From assembly GCA_903813345.2 (NCBI GenBank), contig CAIIXF020000008.1, positions 24,600,822 through 24,664,821 on the forward strand: a stretch of DNA of 64,000 nt. Direction: 5' to 3'. The notes below the pieces were generated by a model. The model was not told the DNA's origin, ran no database searches, and was given only the letters and a program-made list of their open reading frames with translations. A program made the translations under genes and the position numbers. Source of the stretch: Owenia fusiformis (taxonomy: Eukaryota; Annelida; Polychaeta; Sabellida; Oweniidae). Below, piece after piece: positions 52,201-61,200 of this stretch. The stretch's first letter is position 1, and every line of letters starts with the position of its first letter.

Positions 52201-55200
52201 ACTGCACCATATTTAAGTCCCTTTCTCCCCTATCAAACTATGATGCTAGTCATACTGACTGTGAATACTGCACCATATTTAAGTCCCTTTCTCCCCTATC
52301 AAACTATGATGCTAGTCATACTGACTGTGAATACTGCACCATATTTAAGTCCCTTTCTCCCCTATCAAACTATGATGCTAGTCATACTGACTGTGAATAC
52401 TGCACCATATTTAAGTCCCTTTCTCCCCTATCAAACTATGATGCTAGTCATACTGACTGTGAAAACTGCACCATATTTAAGTCCCTTTCTCCCCTATCAA
52501 ACTATGATGCTAGTCATACTGACTGTGAATACTGCACCATATTTAAGTCCCTTTCTCCCCTATCAAACTAGGATGCTAGTCATACTGACTGTGAAAACTG
52601 CACCATATTTAAGTCCCTTTCTCCCCTATCAAACTATGATGCTAGTCATACTGACTGTGAATACTGCACCATATTTAAGTCCCTTTCTCCCCTATCAAAC
52701 TATGATGCTAGTCATACTGACTGTGAAAACTGCACCATATTTAAGTCCCTTTCTCCTCTATCAAACTATGATGCTAGTCATACTGACTATGAAAACTGCA
52801 CCATATTTAAGTCCCTTTCTCCCCTATCAAACTATGATGCTAGTCATACTGACTGTGAATACTGCACCATATTTAAGTCCCTTTCTCCCCTATCAAACTA
52901 TGATGCTAGTCATACTGACTGTGAAAACTGCACCATATTTAAGTCCCTTTCTTCCCTATCAAACTATGATGCTAGTCATACTGACTGTGAAAACTGCACC
53001 ATATTTAAGTCCCTTTCTCCCCTATCAAACTATGATGCTAGTCATACTGACTGTGAATACTGCACCATATTTAAGTCCCTTTCTCCCCTATCAAACTATG
53101 ATGCTAGTCATACTGACTGTGAATACTGCACCATATTTAAGTCCCTTTCTCCCCTATCAAACTATGATGCTAGTCATACTGACTGTGAATACTGCACCAT
53201 ATTTAAGTCCCTTTCTCCCCTATCAAACTATGATGCTAGTCATACTGACTGTGAAAACTGCACCATATTTAAGTCCCTTTCTCCCCTATCAAACTATGAT
53301 GCTAGTCATACTGACTGTGAAAACTGCACCATATTTAAGTCCCTATCTCCCCTATCAAACTATGATGCTAGTCATACTGACTGTGAATACTGCACCATAT
53401 TTAAGTCCCTTTCTCCCCTATCAAACTATGATGCTAGTCATACTGACTGTGAATACTGCACCATATTTAAGTCCCTTTCTCCCCTATCAAACTAGGATGC
53501 TAGTCATACTGACTGTGAGAACTGCACCATATTTAAGTCCCTTTCTCCTCTATCAAACTATGATGCTAGTCATACTGACTGTGAAAACTGCACCATATTT
53601 AAGTCCCTTTCTCCCCTATCAAACTATGATGCTACTCATACTGACTGTGAATATTGCACCATATTTAAGTCCCTTTCTCCCCTATCAAACTAGGAAAGTC
53701 CAAATGAAGTCCACCCATTCATTATCAAGTTCTATTGGCTTGTCCCTAAATGTCCATGAAGAAATGTTAGAGAAAAAGATTGTTACATGTAGGTTGGTTA
53801 ATGGCAAGTGAGGTGGTGGGAGTCACACCTTTACTGCCCCTCTTCTTGTTGACATTCTGTGCCTGGTAGCGCTGTAGCACCTCATCATCCGAGTCACTGG
53901 ATGTATCAGCATCTTCATAGGAGTAGGCACTACCTGCAAGTATACAGAAGAGGAACTATTTAAAAGTTAATAACAACAGATTCTGAATTAATTTGAATTA
54001 ATGTTTCTTTTCAAACAATTATTTAAGTTTTTACTTTTTCTAAGCCTCAAAATATACTCTTAGGATGTAACATTTTGTCTATAAGATGTAAGATTTTAAC
54101 CTTCTGCACTCTGACTTATTTCAGCAAATATATCCCACGCATCTGACTTATTTTTCAAAAATGATATGCCTGGACTAAATAATTAATATCTCAATAACTA
54201 CTGAATGAATCTGGATAAAATTTTCACAAAGGGAAGATACACTAGCGTGGCTCATGAGAAAAATGTTCTCATGATTTTTTTTCGTACATAAACACGACTG
54301 GGCATAAATATACCATGAATACTCCTCCGGAATCCGCCGTTTCGCCCCTCGGGAGATTCAACGTCTGGTCAGAATCCAAAACTGAATTTGCAGCGATCAA
54401 ATGTTCTTCTTTTCAGTTCAGAAAATATTCTAGTTTCTATTTTCGATGACCATTATCGGCTTCCAAGAGCCTAAAGAGCTCGAAATCGCAATCCATTTCC
54501 TCCACATTTTCGTTGTGATCGTATTTGGCCGTCATTTTGTACGATTTGTTCACTAAAAACGACTTAAACACTGTTTAAATTGTTGAATTAAGAAATATTT
54601 TTCGAAACATCGCCATTTCTAGGTCAACAGGAAGTCACTTACTAAGGACTGAATAAATCGGGCAATCTAATTGGATCATAAGAACGGCGGGAAAAAGTAA
54701 AGTTTTCAAAAGTTAGATTTGTGTCGTCCGGATCTGCCGGTGGATTCTGGCGGTAGTTTTGAATGGGCAGACGCGGCCGCCGGTGGTCTGCTAAAGGTTA
54801 AGGATACATCTCCAAGATCTAAAGGTATGTCCTTTATCAATGAATTACATAATGAGTAAAATATAAAAACTATTCCCCATCATACTCTATATCCTACTAC
54901 TATATACTTATACCTTGTTGAAAAAGACTTACGTGAAATAAAGAATATACTAGATGCGAGTAGAAAAAATATGTTATATTTGAAATCTACATGTAAAAGT
55001 ACATCTAGAAATATGGTTTCGAAGATTATTTATCAAGTTTGAAAATTTAATTATTTTTGAAAGTGTGACTTCTAGCTCGGGTTGATTCTCCATTAGAGCC
55101 CATGTTACAAAATCACAAAAAGTGAAATATCTTCTTGTATTCACTGGGGAGTATCGTGATGCAACAACACCGTGTTGTTGCATCAAGATGGCCAGACTTC

Positions 55201-58200
55201 CGGTGATAGATTTTCGTACGATATTTTGTTTCCCCAATTAAACCCATTTCTAGGACGAGTTGCTCAATAACCATACACGTGCAGTTAGCGCACGATCTAT
55301 ATTTAAAGAAACTGTCATTAGTATACATGTACCATCACCAAGAAGCAATAAGTTCACGGTTTTAGTTCCTCACTATTGATGCAACAACACCAACCCGAAG
55401 ATGCAACAACACTCCTCTAGATTTGAGCAATGATGCAGCAACACCAATTAATATTATAATTTCAGAAGACCATAAATCTCGAGAGGAACAGATTTTTAAA
55501 TGCTACTATTGCAATACCGTTACCAATTAGCCTACCCATATTTGCGTTCTTCTCAAGGCATTCAATATTTTCAAACATTTATACTTTTACATATTATAAT
55601 GTACTGGACGTTATTCTATAACATAGTTCAATCGCCTTTAACATGACATGCTTTAGTAACCCAATCTATTTTCATAAACCACTGTTCCATAGCTTGATGA
55701 CCCTGACTCCAGTTAGTATCATTCAAAATGGTGGACAAACATCTTTCGTTCTCGGTAAACATGATGAGCTATTGGATATTATCATGATATTATCTGTCAT
55801 CCATCTGTGGAACAGTGATAAACTAGTAGATGTACGTTACCACTGTTTATCAAATTATAACTAAAACAGTTTAACTGTGACATTCGTGAGCTTATGTTGA
55901 TGGGATGATTGCTTCATCTAAGATATAATATGATATGATTCTTTATTTCCTACAATTTGGAGAGCCAACATGTAAAAACGTCTAATTGACTTTATTAGAG
56001 AGGCCATTTAGTTACACGTTTAATGGAAATCTTGCACGACGCACATGTAGAATTATTGCTCTCTTTGGATTCCTTCTCTCCGACTGAGTAAAAAGGTAAA
56101 CAAAAGTGATAAAATTTAGGGCCCAAAAAGGTAAATTGATAGGGGTACAGTTATCCCAGATATCCCGGGCCCTCGGGAAATATCACATTGTCTCTCGAAA
56201 TAAAACCAATATTGAGTCCCTCTCAGTAAATAACTTTTATATAATAGCATTGTATAACTGCAATATCATTAAACCAACACTCATCCTATACAACTCTTGA
56301 GAACGATGTACAACTCCTGGATAGCGTAAACTCCTGAGCAGCGTATACAACTCTTCAACTTGATATATGACATCATACTTTGGGTGGGATAACAAAGGAT
56401 ATACAATGTACAATTGTAGACCCCTCTTGAGGTCAACTGGCAAAACTGTATACCGATACTGTGAACCTTGAAACTTGAAAATACTGTTGATCAAGACCAG
56501 ATGTCGAGGACACTTTTGCCAGTTGACCGAAAAGAGAGGTTAACAATTGTTCTGTTAGTCCAAATAATATAATAATTGGACGAATATATAATCGAATATC
56601 ACGTGAACATATTTGATAAGTAAAGATATCATATTTTAGCAAAAAATCCCCAAACCGTCGAATACTTGTAATTTTTTACACAACTTATTTTTTCAAAATT
56701 AAAAAAATTTCAACATTAAAAAAAACAATTTTTCAAAAATAGGGGTCAACAGTACCTAGTAGTGGTCAACAGTTTACAATTGTTGACCTCCCCAGAGGCC
56801 AACCGGCAAAATTGTATACCGAGACTGTAAACCGAAAAAATACTGTTGACAGAGACCGAAGGTCGAGGTCAACAGTAGTTTCAAGGTTTACAGTCGAGGT
56901 ATATGATTTTGACGGTTGATCGAATGGAGAGGTCTACAATTGTTTTGTTAGTCCGAGTAAACTAATAATACACATATAGACGACGAACGACGAACCTTTT
57001 CTCCGAACCACGTTAGCAATATTTTTTTTAGAAAATATGGAGACAGTGCAAGAAGCTTAACTCTGTATTTGGCACATCACGGCGTACTCGTTAGTGAATT
57101 AATGTTAATTTTAAGTTTCTATTTGTATTTTTGCTATACTTGTCGCCTAGTAAAGTCATTTTCATCAACATTTACAAAATGTCCGTCTTCCATGTTTTTT
57201 TGTGACGTCATGAAACTTTTTTTCAGAAGTAGCGGTCAACAGTACCTAGTAGCGGTCAACAGTACATAATTTTGACCGCTAATCATCCAATCAGAATCGA
57301 GTACTAGTATTTCAGTTAAGGTACTAACAATACATTTTGTTGCCCGCTCATCAACCAATCAGAATTGAGTATTTCAATTGAGGTACTAACAACACAAAAT
57401 GACTGATATCTGTTGTCTTTCCAAAATTATATTAGTTATTTGTAAGCAATTTACATACGGTAAATCAAGGGCATTTAATTTAGAAAATGTATAATCTTTA
57501 CTTTTCAGATACAATATCAATGAGATTGCCTCCCGGGGATTCTATACTTTATTTAGTTTGCCTTGTATATCCTTTTAACTTTGATATAGACAAAGAAACC
57601 AAACAAAATACGTTTCGTTCATGGACCACTGACTCACGCGTTTTATTCATGTCCCGACCTACACCTGTAAACAGAACATAAAACAGTTTCTCTTGTTGTT
57701 CAATGATACGTACATTATATTGGCGTTTTTGCATCAGCACATTGGTGTTGTTGCATCATCGATAAGAAACAGAGTGGTGTTGTTGCATCAATAGTGAGGA
57801 ATTAAAACCACGAATTTATCGCTTCTTGATGATGCTACATGTATACCAATGACAGTTTTTTAAAATATAGATCATGTGCTAACTGCATGTGTATGATTAT
57901 TGAGCAACTCGTCCTAGAAATGGGTGTAAATTGGGAAAACAAAACATCGTACGAAAATCTATCACCGGAAGTCTGGCCATCTTGATGCAACAACACGGTG
58001 TTGTTGCATCACGATACCCCCCAGTGTGTATTGGTCACATAACATTTTCATTTACTGGACATATTTTGATTTGCATAACTATTAGAAACATAAGGGTTAT
58101 ATGAAAATTTAACCACAAAAACAGATGTAATTTAAGTTAAAGGGAACTTTCTACTATACCCGCCATGCTATCTGACCCGAACGAGCCACCTGGTGGTGAA

Positions 58201-61200
58201 ACTGGTAACTACCTACTCGCATCTGCGTTATTAAATGAACTTGCACCTTTAGTTAAAGTAGACCCAGTATGACAAATTTTGAACCTGTTTGCCCTTGATA
58301 TCAGTGCTTAGTGTTTAAAGAACAAATAATGATGGCCCATTCAATATAGACTAATGGTGAAATTCAGCATGAGTTAGACAGAATGTCATATAAAGCATGA
58401 GCCGAAAGTGAGTGCATTTGTACTGACATTCTGTCCAACAAGTATAGAATTTCATCATATTGAATGGCTTATCATTTATTCAGATTAAAACATAAAAAAA
58501 ATGAAAGCATCGTTGGGATTGAGGTCCATGAAATAAGTCGCAACCCAAAATGATTATACCTGCTTCCTTGATTAAAGTTTTCACTCTAGTTGAGATTTTG
58601 TTTATCCTGGTTAAATAGAGGCAGTCCTCCAGTCCAATATAGAATGTGGTCATAACTTCATTGTACCATCTACCCTTTTTTAATTTTATGTGAACAATCT
58701 AGCTTTATTCTGATATATCACCATTCTCATTAGTAGTTTTTTATCCATAAAATGTTGTCTCTAAAAGATGTTATCCATAATCTAACTTTATTATGATATA
58801 TATCACCATGATGGTCTAATCATTGCACATGTAGTTTAATTATCTTCCTCAATATGTTTTCCCTGAAATGTGTTGTTAACAATCTAAGCTTTATCATGAT
58901 ATATCACCACACTATTCCATGTACAAGTATTTCTTCCACCATATATCATCAACAAGCTTTATTATGATATATCACTAGTATGACTGAAGAACTACACCTT
59001 TCTAAAGAAGTTTTTATTCAACAGCTTTGATTGACTCAAACATATGTATTGTAATTTAATAATTGTTTTAATATGATATTCCATATATTGTTCTCGTCAT
59101 CTTAGACATTTAGATTGCATGCGTTGGAGTGCTTCCATAAATGTATACTCTACATAATATCAGGTCATGGCCTACCCTCCCGAGAGGCATATATAAATCT
59201 AAAGTAACAATTAGCAGCGATTGGACTATGCTATATGCACTTGAAACTCAAGCCAGAATTCGCCATATACTGTCATCATGATAAACCATGGCAAATCATT
59301 TCTTCTCAGACCTGAGATGTTTCAGATGAAACAGAAAGATGCTATGAGGATCAGAATGATATACTGCATATCATATCATTTATATCATCACATTATTTTG
59401 GGAGCATCATTTTTGTAATCACTCTGTATCATTAAAACATTCACCCAATCTGCTACATGTACTAAATCAACTAAGCGGCACTGATTCCATGGTTCAAATC
59501 TGTATTCTTTGTACAGAATCTGATGAATTATTCTTCAACATGTTATATTGAGCAATCAGATCCCTTAATCGTAATTGGTGAAAATAACACAATATCCTAA
59601 TTTTTGGCTGAATATCCCTTAATGTCATCTATCACAATATATGTAACTGTTGGTAGTTTTCATAATATTAATCATTCATTGAAGACCACTGTGACTGCTA
59701 TAAAACCAAAGGTTTTAATGAAATATACATGTTGCTCTGTATTTTTACTTGTCAAATGGATACCTAATGAGAATGTCACTTGATGAAATATTCCCAGAAT
59801 AAGTTCCAATCATAGGTATAATCTTCAAATATGATAATCAAATTATTGCTTTCCAATAATCCTTAGACCTGTATCCACTTAGACCAGTAGAGATTTCATC
59901 CATTAACCTTTGTATTGGTCACCTGATCAAGTCTGACCAATCAACAGATGACTTTTAAATCCACAGTTGTCTTTTAAATCCTGGGTAATAGTTATATTAC
60001 ATCTCAAAATAATGGATTCTGTATTCCCCTGTTGTCTAATTAGTGGACATTTGTCTAAATATTAATATTTTAAAAATATTTACATACTAAGTATTTTAGA
60101 GTGAATTCACCCATAATTCAGCATATTAGAGGTATGTGTGTGAATTGATGTTGCAAACAGGATTGCTGCAATTTACCAGATTGGCAAATCAATCCATTGT
60201 CAAATAGGTTACCAGTTTTCCAAGTCCATTACCAATAGTGAAAAGTGATTCATATTCACATTCAGGCAACTGTTACTTTCAAATGTTGGAGATTACCCAG
60301 ATATTTCTCAGACACACAACATGCATTCATACTACCACTCTAAATAATTTGGGTAGGTATGTGAAGAACAACCAATTTTAGCTTTGAACACCAACCATGG
60401 AAACTGGCCAATCTGAGAGGAAAAACAGCAAAATTGTTGAAGAGTGTAGCCTTTTAACCTGGATGATTATTGATTATATGGATTTATGAAGTGGTGAAAT
60501 AGGTTTCTGTATCTCAATGTTGGCTTTTAGGTCAAAAATTTAGTCTCAGAGGAGTTTAACATGAACATCTATGTGAAGTTGAGAGGAATTGAAACTCTAT
60601 CTCGAGAGTAGATGCTCAAAAAGGGGTCTTTGATGTGGCATTATAATGGACTACTATGGGAATTTCTTCTTGTGTCTCTACATATAGTGAGATAAACACC
60701 ATTGCTTGTATTGAAATTCAAAATTGTGTATCATTAGACTCCTAGTTGGTTCAAGTATCATGAATCAACATGCTTCACAGCTCAGGGTTCAGAAATAAAA
60801 ACAGAGAATTATTATCACACCCCAGTGATATTAAAATTGCCAGTTCTGGTTCAAGCATACTGTATATATTTATGTTTATGTAAAGAGTTATTTGACCTTA
60901 GGCAGTCTAAATAAAATATTATTGCATTGTACATCCTTATTGATTTACAATGTCAGGAATACTCTATAGGTTGTAAAGAAAATCAATCATAATCCCCAAA
61001 GAGGATACATAAAATGTAGAACAAAGCACATGCTACTAAGAAAAATGCTGGTTATGTGCTGTTTTGCTGTGTGTATGATTCTAAAAATATTATTTTATAT
61101 CAAGACTCCCAATCCTATACTCCTTCTTTAGCTTTTTTTATGTTTTTTATATTTATAGATGTTTCTAAAATGTTGTCTCTTGTGCCTTTTGATTATATAT

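Larger units (their letters stand above)
55142..58026. mobile_element. 2.9-kb foldback element with 6-bp duplication
   Basis: Arms of nearly 300 bases (about 55142-55430 and 57740-58026) are inverted copies ending CACTGGGG. TGTATT flanks both sides (55136-55141 and 58027-58032). The arms contain repeated GATGCAACAACAC in both directions. The interior has no transposase frame and holds two smaller palindromic elements. Confidence 0.8.
54952..58224. mobile_element. MITE family M, copy 3, split by a foldback element
   Basis: Its two parts, 54952-55141 and 58033-58224, are consecutive pieces of family M read in reverse (compare 10326-10736). The outer ends AGATGCGAGTAG and CTACTCGCATCT are intact. 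Confidence 0.7.

Noticed and set aside
52032-53681. Regular repeats as a CRISPR-like array
   Set aside because: Units are contiguous without unique spacers, and the DNA is animal nuclear.
52042-53811. A 589-codon repetitive open frame on the plus strand
   Set aside because: It is a by-product of a 66-bp minisatellite without stops in one frame, antisense within a well-supported intron.
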